From contig NW_023601543.1 of the NCBI RefSeq assembly GCF_014898055.3, positions 17,367,433 to 17,431,432 on the forward strand: a stretch of DNA of 64,000 nt, in the 5' to 3' direction. Shown here piece by piece: positions 32,979-44,400 of this stretch; position 1 is the first letter of the stretch; each line of letters opens with the position of its first letter. Origin of the DNA: Talpa occidentalis (taxonomy: Eukaryota; Chordata; Mammalia; Eulipotyphla; Talpidae). The notes under the pieces were generated by a model. That model made no database searches and was not told where the DNA came from. It worked only from the letters and a program-made list of their open reading frames with translations. Made by a program: the position numbers and the translations under genes.

Positions 32979-34012
32979 CAGGTATCCTTGCTTTTTGAAA
33001 GTTCACGTTATGCCACTTTGCTTTTACTTTAGTAAAAGTTAAAGAAATCCAAAGACAATATTTGCTTTTATGACAAAAGGCAAAAAGTGAAAACACCATT
33101 CAATGTTGGTTTTGCAGCAGTCAAAGTGACAGCACAAACTCAGTTGAGTGAGAGTGGCACCAGTAGACTTATCCCCCAGGAATTACTTTAAACAAGCTGT
33201 GTATTTTTTTATTTGAATATTTTATTTTATATAATTCTTACGTCTTTTTCATCTTTGCACAATTTATGCATTTTCATTTTGGTTATATTCCCCGTACAAT
33301 TGCACCTCCCCCCTTATTTTGACTCTAGTCCTTCCTCCCCCACCACCCCAGTGTGTGTCTGGTTTATAGTTGCTTGTTGATTTTGATTTTTACTTTGTAT
33401 TGATTAGTCTTTTTCCTGGTGTCTTATTTAAGTTTTCTAAATTCCTGCTATGAGTGAGACCATCCAGTATTTTTCTTTTTCTTTCTGACTTATTTCTCTG
33501 AGCATGATCCCTTCTAGCTCCATCCATGTTGCTGCAAACTGCATGTGTTTATCTTTTTTGAATGCTGAGTAATATTCCATCGTGTATATGTACCACATCT
33601 TCTTGATCCAGTCATCTATTTTTGGGAATTTTGGTTGTTTCCAAAGCTTAACTATTGTAAATAGTGCTGCTATAAACAGAGGCGTGCAGGTGCCCTTTGG
33701 AATTACAGTTTCTGTGTCCTTTGGGTAAATACCTAGGAGTGGAATTGCTGGATCATATGAAAGCTCTATGTTTAGTAGGTCAAGAAATCTCCACACCAAG
33801 CTGTGTATTTTTAATATCATTCCTGCCTTTACTCTGCATTAGCATGATTTTAGATTTGTTGTGTTATTTGCTTTTATTTGTTGTTCTCAGGTCTGGAGCA
33901 CTGAAAAGTTTTTCCACGTAAATTAATGGTAATTACTTGTTTGCTTTTTGCCATTTTGACTTCTGACAGATTTCATAGGAACACTCTACTTTCAGAAAAT
34001 GGGGGGAACCTG
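32979..34012 (+). mobile_element. Mariner-like MITE split by an L1 stub (copy 1)
   Basis: Ends are imperfect terminal inverted repeats: 'caggtatccttgc' plus 'tttttgaaag' at the left pairs with the complement of 'ctttcagaaaatgggggg' plus 'aacctg' at the right. A TA dinucleotide flanks both sides (32977-32978, 34013-34014), the Tc1/mariner target. Without the L1 stub at 33209-33796 and its duplicated site the element is about 430 bp and non-coding. A relative lies at 38151-39253. Family name not recalled. Confidence 0.6.
33209..33796 (-). mobile_element. L1 stub inside mariner-like MITE
   Basis: Minus-strand, 5'-truncated. Reverse reading (33437-33796) gives ORF2p C-terminal sequence such as [15 protein letters not shown] and [13 protein letters not shown]. 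Perfect 16-bp target duplication 'caagctgtgtattttt' at 33193-33208 and 33797-33812. Slightly more diverged than the stub at 23085, with an unusual 3' UTR segment at 33210-33290. Confidence 0.9.
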
Positions 34013-34155
34013 TATGTCTCCTTTGGTACTTTTATGATTTTTTCTTCATATCACCCTTTTATTTTTCATTAATTTGTCAAGATCTTTTCATATGTTCCCT
34101 TTCAGCTGTCTCAGAGAGAAAATATTTTCTTCTACTGGACATCTTATCTCTAGAG

Positions 34156-34322
34156 CAGTGCTTCTTAAACTTGAATGTGCACAGGAGTCACAAGGAGATT
34201 TTATTACAATGCAGATGTGGTTTCGGTAGGTGTGGGGTAGGGAGATGCCGCATTTCTGACAAGCTCCCAGATGATGCTGATGCTGGTACTGCTTTCCTTG
34301 TACCAAACATTGGGTAGCACTG
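34156..34322 (+). mobile_element. hAT (MER5-group) MITE relic
   Basis: Starts 'cagtgcttcttaaacttgaa' and ends '...cactg', the complementary 5-bp terminus. Internal 'acaagctcccagatgatgct' is typical of the MER5-like hAT-Charlie MITEs. No 8-bp target duplication survives. Confidence 0.65.
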
Positions 34323-35185
34323 AGCATGGAAACACTAGGAAACATAGTAGACCTGGAGAAATCAGTGTACCACTTCTCAAATAAGAGAGGATTTGAAAGT
34401 GGGAAAATGGCTACAGAAGGAGGAATGCTCCAGGTGATCCCTTACAGTCTCCATGTTGTCCTGAAACAGATGTGAGTGCACAGCTGTCTACTCAAAACAA
34501 GCTTCTGAGGAAAGTCTCCATGGAGCAGTATATCTTACTTTTATCATTTTCTTCTTTATGATGTTTTCTTTTCTCAATCCCAAGAAAAATTACATAATGG
34601 AATTTTATTGTAGCCTGTTTGAATGGATGGTGCAATGGAGAAATAATGTAGTCAAGAAAGTGTTCCCACAACTAAAAGAAGTTTATCTGAGCAATGTTTG
34701 TGGCAGAACGTAAGCAGCCAGTAGAAATGAAATTTGGGCAAGATGAAAAATCACTCAATATGAATTGCATATTGTTTATCTCAGAAATCCTTGTAATATA
34801 CAGAAAGATTTTCATTATGATTATTGAGATAAAAATGTGGCCTTCAAATATATTGTTCCAATATGACCAACAAAGTTTATTACAAAAATAGATCTTCTTC
34901 AAGAAAAGCCTCTGATAAATGGAGATTGAAATAGACATTATATCCAGATGCTACTGAATAACCTTACAGATGCAAGTGAACCAGAAACTGATGCTGACAG
35001 TGTTTCTGGTTTGTTGGCCCCTCTTTAATGTGTGATCCATCCTTTTAATGAATGAAGCATTGAGTTTTATTCTGTTATTTTAGAGGCATTTTTCATCTTT
35101 GTATCTTGTTCAGTCTTTCTTTGTCAAGATAATCTAGTGTTCAGTTCATAGCCCTTTAGGTATTTTGTCTGTACTGGCCCTGTTC
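34323..35185. other. Unassigned non-coding stretch
   Basis: Overlapping short frames on both strands at 34672-34938, no domain. Nothing recognised. Confidence 0.35.
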
Positions 35186-35189
35186 CTTA

Positions 35190-35275
35190 CTATCTCTGTG
35201 ACTTTGGAGAAGTTACTTCAGCTCCTGTTATCAGTTTCTTCACCTGTAAAATGAGAATAATGCATAATCCTTAAT
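35190..35275 (+). repeat. MIR relic (core)
   Basis: 'ctctgtgactttggagaag' and 'cagtttcttcacctgtaaaa' are the MIR core, plus orientation. Confidence 0.7.
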
Positions 35276-35589
35276 GAATAATAATAATCCTGGTCTTATT
35301 AATGATGTTACTGGTAAACCATTTCATATCAATTCTCATGTTTAATCTTCCCTGCCAGCCTACAAACACATTTTAAGTATCAGGGCAATATCTTTTATTT
35401 TCTGTTTCTTTGAATGCAGTTATTTTTTCTGTATGTTGCTATAGATTTGGTTTGCAACTGCAACTACCAAGAAGTGCTTTATAAATAAATGGAAACTGTG
35501 ATTAAGAAACACTGCCATCAGTAAGCAGCAGGTAATGAGGTGGGGTAAATGGAAAGTACTTATTTTCTCACTAATAATGCTAATTATAA

Positions 35590-35760
35590 TAAATCTATTT
35601 ATCAGTATCTATTTTACTGTGTTAGATACTTATGTCATTTCTTTCAACCTTCACAATAATGCTATGAATTAAAAAACTGGAACTCAGAGGTTTGGTAACT
35701 AGTTTCAGGTCATTCAACGACGATTCAAACTGATTACTCTCTAATTGCAAGCACTTCGTC
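35590..35760 (+). repeat. MIR relic
   Basis: 'caaccttcacaataatgcta' then 'aaaactggaactcagagg' follow the MIR core. Diverged. Confidence 0.55.
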
Positions 35761-36599
35761 GCCTCATTCCTTTTTTAAATATGAAATATGATTCTTGGTT
35801 AAAACAGCTGAACTGGGTTCACATAACAGTTTTGCTTCTCACTAACCACGTGTCAACTTGGAATTTAACAAACCCATGTTTATACAGAAAGATTCTGTAA
35901 ATCTACAGCATTTTTGTAAAAAGACTTCATCCTTTGCCATTTCCCTGCCAGGCTGCTGTTCCTGCCTACAGAACCACACGTGTTGATCATTTCCTCCAAA
36001 TTCCCTAGTTACTGCCAACCCAACACTGCACATCCTCTGTTATCATGCCCCAGGATTTGTCCTTCTTTTCTTCATAGTGTAAGTTATGATAATGTATTTC
36101 TGATTTTCCATTCAGTGAACATAATCCAAATATTAAAACATTGTATTTTTCCATCTGTTTCAACACTTGGATTAGCTATCACATTTTAATTAGCAAGTAC
36201 TATTCTGGAGCAGTGGTCCAGAACAGAAAGAGAATGATCAGTACTGCTGGTTCAAGCCTAGATGTACTGTAATGAGCATCTTGGACATAAACAGGATTAC
36301 TTTGGTTGATTTATACTCTTGACATTGGCAGATTATTAAACCACTAATAATCTTCTAGTTCTACTTTGCCTGGGGCCAATAATTTTAAGGGATTTTCCTT
36401 TCTCTCCTCATCACATCTATTTCTTTCTATTCTCATGGAATGTGTATTGGGTGGGGAAATTGATCAAGGGTTGGAGGAGATATTGGGATATATTGGAGAA
36501 CAGGAAGATCCATGAATGTACTTTCTTATTCACAAGAATCCTTAATATGAAAATGTATTTTGTCTTATATTGATTCAGTCACCTGAATAATATGTGTCT
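35761..36599. other. Unassigned non-coding stretch
   Basis: No repeat or exon recognised. The frames at 35842-36033 (-) and 35980-36189 (+) overlap and have no features. Confidence 0.35.
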
Positions 36600-36745
36600 T
36601 TAAGGTTTTGATTACAGTTCCTCCATCATTTACTTTTCTTCCAATTTGGGTATCATTTGCAAACTAGGAAATGTTTTCAATATCCTCATCCAAATAATTA
36701 CATTCATATAAAAAATCTGTTAATGAAACATTAGAGCTAAGGGCT
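36600..36745 (-). repeat. CR1/L3 relic
   Basis: 'tttgggtatcatttgcaaac' followed by 'caatatcctcatccaaataa' matches the reverse strand of L3 as remembered ('tttggtgtcatctgcaaact...'). Short. Confidence 0.5.
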
Positions 36746-37455
36746 TAATTGCTAAAAAATCAACTCTCAGAGCTAGAAAATTCAGTTAAGCTTCCATGGC
36801 AACAAGATCTATTATTAACTATATAAATGTTATCTAATAACATTTTGAAATTAACATGCTAGTTTAGGTACTTTCAGTACTATATATAATGTAAGGTGCT
36901 GTTTAAAAATAAAAGTCTCTTTAAATAGTTTCTCTAAATGAAAATTATGGAAAACTTCCAGTTCCTTCCAATTATTTTATTCCTTATCAAATTATATGCT
37001 CATTTTTTATAAGTTAGTGAGAAAAATGCCCCATTTCTCTTAAAACATGACAACATTTAACGTCCATGAGTTATATTTGTCTCACTTTTTCTAAGGGAAA
37101 AAAAAACAACAGTAAAGAAAACTGCAAACACAAACATAATGAAGTTAAGAAGCTGCTACAGGTTGTATCATAAGAAGGTAATCCATGCGAGCAATTTTTG
37201 TTTTGAAGGAGAGTTCTAGACATGAGAAAATATTTTTGAAATTGCTAAGTCTGATAAGGATGACAAAGGCATCTCAAATTAAATAAAAGATATTACATAC
37301 TCATTTGCCACAAAAAGGTGAACACTGGCCCAGGTTAATAAAATGAGTATAGGAAGATAGTTAAAAGTTTTTATTAAGCATGCCCTTAATATATCAAGGC
37401 AAAAATAACTGAATATGGAAACTACTGAATGTCTGAGAACTTCTATTATACATAG
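36746..37455. other. Unassigned AT-rich stretch
   Basis: Repeat-free by eye. No exon evidence. Confidence 0.35.
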
Positions 37456-37459
37456 TGAA

Positions 37460-37625
37460 AAGATGATTCAGGGGTGGAAAGCACTGCTGACATTTTCTCA
37501 TTCAACAATTCCCATGCTATAAATGGCAAAATAGAGTCCCAGGTCTGGTAGCAAATTTTCCAAAGTTACACAGCACCGTAGTAGCAGCCTAAGCACAAAT
37601 AACATCTGACTCCATTCCTCCAAAG
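37460..37625 (+). repeat. MIR relic
   Basis: 'ctcattcaacaattcccatg' and 'ttacacagcaccgtagtagc' lie in MIR order, plus orientation. Confidence 0.5.
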
Positions 37626-37805
37626 CAAAAACTCATCATCATGAGACTCCTTCATGATGATGCTCAGAAACATGCTGTGTGTGCAGTACTCTGATGATGA
37701 ACACAGGCACTCCAAAACATGATGGCATGGTATTTGCCCTTGTGAAACTTTTTATCAATTTGGGAAGACATAGTCTAACATATTTACATTAATAATCAGA
37801 GGACA

Positions 37806-38078
37806 GGACAGGGTCTCCCTGGTGGTGCAGGCAGTTGAGCTCAGTGTTGTGAAGCTGTCCGCAGCCTCTGCAGTGTGGGTTCGATTCCTGGCCGTCCGGG
37901 GAGCTACCCACATGGCGCGGCAAACCTCTCCTGTCTTGCCCGTTGCTCCCTCAGTGGTGTATTTCAGTCAGTCTGCCTGTTCTGTTCCCTACTCTATCTC
38001 TGGTGAATCCTCTCACCCTCCCACACATCTGGCCTATACCCCGGTCTTCTATGTATAAATAAATAAATCTTTTAAAAA
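37806..38078 (+). mobile_element. tRNA-derived T+ SINE
   Basis: Plus-strand full copy: A-box-like 'tggtgcaggcagttg', B box 'ggttcgattcc' at 37878-37888, body and end 'aaataaataaatctttt'. Perfect 15-bp target duplication 'aataatcagaggaca' at 37791-37805 and 38079-38093. The T+ design (AATAAA repeats plus TCTTT terminator) is visible here most clearly. Confidence 0.94.
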
Positions 38079-38599
38079 AATAATCAGAGGACAAGTCCAA
38101 GTTCAAGTAAAACATAAGAATCTAAAAGACTACATGTTGTAGACTAGACAGCTTTTCAAAAGTTCAGGTAGGCCACTTTTACAAAAGACTTACCTTAGTC
38201 CCTGTTTTTGCTAACCAAAGGAAATCCAAAGAAGATTTTCACTTTTATGACAAAAGGTGGAAAGCAAAAACGGCATTCAAAGTTTGTTTTGCAGCCGTCA
38301 CAGAGGCAACATGCACTCAGTTCAGTGAGACAGGTGCTGTTGAGATCCTTGCCTGGGAACTAAACTTCATACAAGCTGTGTATTTATCATGTAATTCCTG
38401 CTTTTACTGTGTATTAGTATGATATTAGGTTCTATGTGTTATTTGGTATTATTTGATTAGTGTGATAATTAGATTTTATGTGTTTTTTTTGGTGTTATCC
38501 GGCAGGTGATTTTTGGAGTCTGGAAATGCTTAAAAGTTTTTCCTTATAAATTAATGGTAATTGCTTCTTTGCCTTTACACCATTTTGTTTATTAAATAT

Positions 38600-39209
38600 T
38601 TTAAAAAATAAACAATTTATATATATATATATATATATATATTACAACGTTGTTCATTTTTGTACAATATTTGCTTTCTCCTCTCAGGTGTAGTCCCTGT
38701 AAAATGCCTACCACCAGTTCACCTGAGCATCATTGCCATAGTCCCTTATTCTCTTCCCTCCCCTGTTTTGACCCCTCTCCCACTCCCTCCCCTGCAGAAT
38801 GTCTCTGATTTATAGTTGCCTGTTAATTTTGTTTTTTAAAATTTCTTCTTCTTCTTTTTTTTCCCGATCCCTTATTTGGTTCCCCTATATTCCTCCTATA
38901 AGTGAAACCATCCGATATTCTTTTTCCGTCTGGCTTATTTCGCTGAGCATAATCCCTTTTCACTGCATCCCTGTTGCTGCAGATGGCATGAGTTTATCTT
39001 TTTAGATTGCTGAATAGTATTCCATGGTGTATATGTACCACATCTTCTTGATCCACTCATCTATTTTTTGAAATTTGGGTTGTTTCCATATCTTACCTAT
39101 TGTAAATAGTGCTGTAATGAACATAGGGGTGCAGGTATCCTTTTGAATTAATGTTTCTGTTTTCTCTGGGTAGATTCCTAGGAGTGTAATTGCTGGGATA
39201 TATGGTAGA
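38600..39209 (-). mobile_element. L1 stub inside mariner-like MITE copy 2
   Basis: Minus-strand, 5'-truncated L1 of an older type like that at 19854-20376 ('tgttcatttttgtacaatat', 'gtgtatatgtaccacatctt'). An (AT)n tract marks its 3' end at 38618-38642. A short possible target duplication 'attaaata' lies at both edges. Confidence 0.7.
38618..38642. repeat. (AT)n microsatellite
   Basis: About twelve AT units at the tail of an L1 stub, probably grown from its A-tail. Confidence 0.9.
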
Positions 39210-39253
39210 GATTAAATAGGAATGCTGTATTTTTGGATAGCAGGGGGAACCTG

Positions 39254-39845
39254 TATGTCTGTTAGTGGAGTTATTCCATGTAAAGGTAGATTGTTATGGG
39301 ATAAGGTGAGTCGAAAATGTGATAGAGTTTCAACTGTTGATGCTATATTGACACTAAAGAAAAAGACAGAAAGTCAACTTACTGAGGGTACAGATTAATG
39401 TTAAAGAGAAATAAATTTCATTAATTAAAAATATTGAGTTATTTTTGTGTTTGCGCTTTGACTCTGAAAAGAGGTCAAAGGTAATATAGTAGGCACTTCT
39501 TCTTGTCAAAAGCTTATTGTTCAGTTGTGGAGACAAGGCATCATTTTTGAGGTGAAAGACATAGATAAGGACATGAATTAAGTACTGTGCAGATATAAAC
39601 AGGAAACCAAATGAGCATTCTAGAATGATGTTGGCGTTAAGGGACTCTGAGGATTAGTGACAACATGATGATGGGGAAATATTGTAAGCTGTGTAATCAC
39701 ACAGATTGTGTTCTAATACACATTCTGATACTTATCAGGTGTGCGGCTTTTCCAAACTTCTGTAAAACCAAGAATGTAATACTTGTATGGGGCTTCTTTA
39801 TATTGTCAGTAATGGATGCAAGAATATGAGGCTTCTTTTAGGGGA
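39254..39845. other. Unassigned non-coding stretch
   Basis: Nothing recognised. Confidence 0.35.
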
Positions 39846-39849
39846 ATGA

Positions 39850-40345
39850 AAATATTCAAATATTGATTGTGGTGATGGAATATGTCCACACAAACATGTA
39901 CATTCGAATATTCATAACAGTATTATTCCTAATAGCCAAAAAGTAGACCAAACCAAATAAATATCAACTGGTGAATGTATGAGATAAATATAATATATCC
40001 ATACATTGGATGTGTTTTTATTCAGCCATAAAAATGTAATGAAGTTGGGATACATTCTACAATGTGAAAGAAGTCGGATGCAAAGAACCATGTCTTACAT
40101 GATTACATTCATATTGCAGTGTTCTAAAAAGGCAAATCTATGCAGACACATAATAGATTAGTGTTTGCCAGGGACTGGGAGTAGGAATCAGGAGTGACTA
40201 CAAATGGGCACAAGGGATGTTTTTGGCGAGATGTAAATTTTATAAAATTGGTTTGTGGTGATGGTATGTAAATTACTTTTCAGTACAGCTGTAATAGATT
40301 CAAAGTGTCATGTAATATATACTCAATAAATGCACGTTTTTATTG
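39850..40345 (+). repeat. Old L1 relic, plus strand
   Basis: 'cataacagtattattcctaa' and 'tagccaaaaagtag', then 'tttattcagccataaaaatg' and 'gtttgccagggactgggagt' are the end of ORF2 and 3' UTR of an old L1M/HAL1-type element. Many stops. Confidence 0.65.
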
Positions 40346-41760
40346 TTGAAACTATCAAGCAAGTTCTTCTGAATGCAGGGGCCTCTTAGTGATGGGTTTT
40401 GGTTAGATAATGGGAACAAAAAAGGAAGATAGGAAAATAGTATGAATAGTGACCTGAAGTAAGAAATAGGCCTGGTACAACTAGTGATGGTATATAGGCG
40501 ACTAGTGTAGAAAATCTGTACTAAGAGATATTGGTAGATAAGTAATTGTTGGAATAAGACATGAGACTGAAAATGATCTGGTCCTTGTGCACAACATTTT
40601 GATAGGTAGAAATACAGAAGTTTGAGTGGAAGATGCCCCAGGTGATAATTTATCACCAAGAAATGGCTTATGTGGAGGAACAATAGCATCATAGGTGCTG
40701 GAAGTAGAGATATTCTGGTTGCAACTAGGTGGTGCTGATCCAAATGTTTAAAGGTTGAGTTTGGAATAGCTCAGGTGATAGGATGTGATGTGGTGTGGTA
40801 TGACAGGTACCTAAGCAGTAAATTACATAGCTTTGTGCTTGAGCAACAGGCTATAAGGGTTAGAGTGAGAAGGCAGATCTAGCATAAGGTGAAGATAGTA
40901 TGGCCAAAGACATGAAGTTTAAGAAGATAGTGATCCAACTAGCTATCTTTTCTCTGACTTCTCATAGAATCGTATAAGCTCTGGATAAGCTGCCTTCTCG
41001 TCTTATGAGTTATTTGAGTAAGCAGCCCTGTCAACATTGTGCCCTCAAGCTCTCCAACAAATTCAGTGAGGTCGCTAGAAGAAATCTCCCAATGTCTTCT
41101 CTAAGTTGTCTAGAATTTTAAAGATTTCTCACCCAACATGCAGCAAATCTTTATGTGCTTAATCTAAGTGATGTGATAAGTACATGACCTTTTCAAAAAT
41201 GCCTTTGATGTCAATCCTAATTCCGTTCAATTTTACCTGACAGGGTAAGAATGAAACATTTTAAACTAGTTTGTCAAGCATCTCAGTAATCTGTTGTGGC
41301 AATAATCTGCTGCAGCTCAGCCCTGGCATGATGGGGTCTGGTGAGTGATGTTCCTTGACTTGGAAGGAACTTATTAAGTGTTTGACCATTGATTAATGAA
41401 GTAAAAATGCACTAGGTAGACCTTGAAGTGATAAACTGAACAGAACCTTGGCAGCCATTATTCCTTCCTGCCCACTATCCATACAGTGATTTATTTTGAA
41501 AATGATGACTGTTCATTTTCTTACCTACATACGTATAATAGCTCCGAAAATCCAGTGTTGACAATCAGCAGATACAGAGATAAAAAATAATGCAAGTAAC
41601 TCCTATTTTGAGTTTTAATCACCATTATAAAACTGGGGGGAAAAGTGCCCATAAAGGATTAGGGTTGTGAAAGCCTACTTTTCCTCAAATGGCCTTTCTG
41701 ATGTATAAATTAAAAAAACTATGCTATCATTTTAGATCTCATAAACATAAAATATCAAGA
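40346..41760. other. Unassigned non-coding stretch
   Basis: A 147-codon minus frame (40300-40743) crosses the edge of the old L1 relic and has a low-complexity, hydrophobic composition without domains. Not called as a gene. No other feature recognised. Confidence 0.35.
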
Positions 41761-41790
41761 AAATTGAAATTGCATTTTTTATTTTTTCAG

Positions 41791-41820
41791 GTACAGTTTA
41801 TGTTTGGCCATAACAGCAAA
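41791..41820 (+). CDS. Candidate 30-nt microexon
   Basis: A 30-nt segment between a strong acceptor (T-rich tract ending 'tttttattttttcag' at 41790) and a strong donor 'aaa|gtaagtat' at 41820/41821. The length is a multiple of three. In frame 1 it reads VQFMFGHNSK. If real, the window would be intronic in a plus-strand gene. No flanking exon is identified and I do not recognise the peptide, so chance pairing of splice-like words remains possible. Confidence 0.25.
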
Positions 41821-42950
41821 GTAAGTATGTGATATTTTTGAGTTGATCATCCATTAAATTTTAGAATGCTTTTAATCTCTTCTTCTTCAGTGTTTCCCAT
41901 TTCCCCAAAGACTAGAGATACAACAGTTCAAAAACTGAAAAATGGGATTGTTTTTGCCTTTATTGCTTTTTGTAGTATTTTCATAAGTTATCAGGTTTCT
42001 CTGTGAAAATGTCCCTCATGTCCACATAGATTATTGAGTGCTTAGAGGAATGACAGCATACAGCGAATTTTCCTGCCCTTTGCTTTCTTCCTCAGTGTGG
42101 TTTACAAGGTTTGATCTCAAACATTCAAACCTTTTGTAGGCTAGCAGCTCTTGAGTCCCTACTAAGGTTTGTCTCTCGTTAGTAACTTTTTTTTTTATTG
42201 TCCACTTTAGACTTTAACTTGCCATCTCAGGCTATATTCATGACAGCTAGCTTAGAGAGAAATGTTCTCAATGTGATCATAAGACAATGACTCCTCCCCT
42301 GCTTCCTATAACATAAAAGACCCAACATTATGAATATAACATAACACTCGCAATGTTCAAAGCCAAGTGAAGTATTAGATGAAAGTTGCATGGAAGAGTA
42401 TACCAATCCTGGATGGTTTGTCAGTTATTTCTTCCACTGACTTCCTAAACTTTTTGTTCATTACAACCCATAATGCTTTGAATACTACAGCCCCAAATCT
42501 TGCTTCATGACAGTCCCTGGAAGGGCAATTCATTTACCAAGAACTATGATTTCTTAAACATGAAGTGATTTTCAGTTTGATAACACCCTTCATGTCTTGG
42601 TGTACAGCTAAGGTACTCTAATACATTATAATCATAGATGGCAATTCCTGCACTGATACTGATTGATAAAGCTATGCCATATTATTCTGGTTTCTATTGT
42701 CTCTTGAAAAGCCATCAGATTTTAGAGTTGTAAGGATATAAAATAAATACACAAGATGTTTTTCAAATTAAGGAGAGGAAAACCAGACTTGGTATCTGAG
42801 AATTCTAGTGTCGAAATGGAATGATGTGTCTGAGCAACTTATTTCAGCATAACAAGCGTAAATATGCTTCTCAGTCGACTTGAAAAAAATGCATAACCTG
42901 TTTGTTGTAGCAGAAAAAATCAAAGGACTGAGTGAAAGAAAAAATATTAT
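41821..42950. other. Unassigned non-coding stretch
   Basis: No repeat or exon recognised. The minus frame 42768-42995 has no features. Confidence 0.35.
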
Positions 42951-42954
42951 TTTA

Positions 42955-43085
42955 GTCCTTCCTCTGTGATTAACAAGTTGTATGACCTTTAACAAGTCAT
43001 TTACGTTCTCTGCACCTTCATTTCCACCTCTGTAAAATTATGTTTAAATTGGATGACCTTCAAGATCACTTTTGGGTTTAATGTC
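42955..43085 (+). repeat. MIR relic
   Basis: 'gacctttaacaagtcattta' and 'cttcatttccacctctgtaa' are the MIR core, plus orientation. Confidence 0.65.
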
Positions 43086-43249
43086 TTATAGTCTAATATG
43101 ATGAATGCACATAAGACCACATTTATAATTACGTACCTTATTTGTATGACCTGACAGCAATTTATCACCACATAGTTAGCAACTTTTTTGAAGACAAAAA
43201 GAGAAAATGTGGCTACTGAGGCAGGCTATTCATCATAACTAATATTTGT

Positions 43250-43335
43250 GTATTATTTATTCACTCCACAAATATTTATTGAACATCTGGGTGCCATATC
43301 AGAGGTAGTGTGAAAGTGAAAATGAAATATTTTCA
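43250..43335 (+). repeat. L2 relic (short)
   Basis: 'ccacaaatatttattgaaca' is the L2 3' signature. Confidence 0.55.
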
Positions 43336-43430
43336 TTCCCTTCACGCATAATAGTGAAGGACGTGGTTCTGTAACACAGAAAAGTCTTGAAAAACTAGAT
43401 GCTCAAGGAAGGGGATGAACAGAGGTTTTC

Positions 43431-43705
43431 ATTTTATTTATTTCATTTATTTATTTATGCATACAAGAGCTGGGGTACAGGCCAGAGGTGTGGGAGGTAA
43501 GAGGATTCACCAGCGACACGGTGGGGAGCAGAACAGGCAGACTGACTGAAATACACTCCTGAGGGGAGCAGTGGGCGAGACTGGAGAGGTCTGCTGTGCC
43601 ATGTGGGTTGCTTCTTGGCCGGCCGGGGATCAAACTCATGCTGCAGAGGCTGCAGATAGCTTCATAGTTTGTGTCTTAACCCCTTGAGCCAGCAGGGAGG
43701 GCCCA
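43431..43705 (-). mobile_element. tRNA-derived T+ SINE
   Basis: Minus-strand copy, tail left and head right ('gccagcagggagggccc'). 12-bp perfect target duplication 'aacagaggtttt' at 43419-43430 and 43706-43717. Confidence 0.92.
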
Positions 43706-44261
43706 AACAGAGGTTTTTTAAAAACTAAGTAGCACAATTATCTTTTATTTCAGTCTTTGTGGTTGAAACATTTTATAAAATTGTAGTACGTTTTACTTCC
43801 TAAATGAGTACAGCTTAGTAAAGGTGAATGAGTTTTGCTTTAGTACTTGGAATGTCTTTTCAGGATCCCATTTTTGTCATCCTGAAATCAGTTCTTGCGC
43901 AGGGACAGTTGGAGATTGTGATGAATTTATATTGAACCACACTACTTCTTAGGTGATGAGTTTGCTTTTCTTTCAGTAAAGTCAAGATATCTGCTTGCTT
44001 AATTACCGTGGTTCTTTTTCTCATAAAAGTTGAATATAGAGCATGAAATAAAATGTTTCATTAGTTGGGCTTCAGTTAATTAAGGCTTTACTGTACATAA
44101 AATCCTAATTAGAAACATAAGGATTTGGTTGATTTTTTTGGGGAAGTAGTATGCTAAATTTTTCGTGCCAAATTTGGTTAGGAACATGGCCTACCTCCAT
44201 AATAACATCCAGAAGAGATGAACCTGGCAGGTGAAGGTAAACTGCTGTAGTCACTGTTTTT

Positions 44262-44400
44262 TCCAGCTTTATTGAAACATAATTGACATAAAACTTTGTG
44301 ATAGCATGACAGCGCTGTGACTTAACCCCTACACCACCAGGGGGACCCCCATATTGTATAAATTTAAGATGTATTAGGGAATGCATAAAGAAGTTAGAGT
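44262..44400 (-). repeat. Old L1 3' end with inserted SINE fragment
   Basis: 'ccagctttattgaaacataa' and, after an interruption, 'ttgtataaatttaagatgta' together form the reverse of an old L1 terminus. The interruption, about 44301-44350, is the tRNA-like head of the T+ SINE ('gacttaacccctacaccacc') without its body or tail, a truncated fragment. Confidence 0.6.

Larger units (their letters stand above)
38151..39253 (+). mobile_element. Mariner-like MITE split by an L1 stub (copy 2)
   Basis: Homologous to 32979-34012: shares 'ttttatgacaaaaggtgg', 'gttttgcagccgtcac', 'caagctgtgtatttat' and a right end 'cagggggaacctg' followed by TA. Its left end is eroded. Interrupted by an L1 stub at about 38600-39209. 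Several parts are less eroded than in copy 1, so the two together define the family. Confidence 0.6.

Noticed and set aside
36790..36815. Palindromic 'ccatggcaac' as an RFX X-box
   Set aside because: Only one half-site is good; the other half has two mismatches, which is common by chance.
37806..37890. A/B-box tRNA-like heads as functional tRNA genes
   Set aside because: No cloverleaf with a proper acceptor stem and anticodon arm; each head is fused to a SINE body and tail with target duplications.
40300..40743. 147-codon minus-strand hydrophobic frame
   Set aside because: Low-complexity hydrophobic composition typical of AT-rich noise, no domain, overlaps the edge of an old L1 relic.
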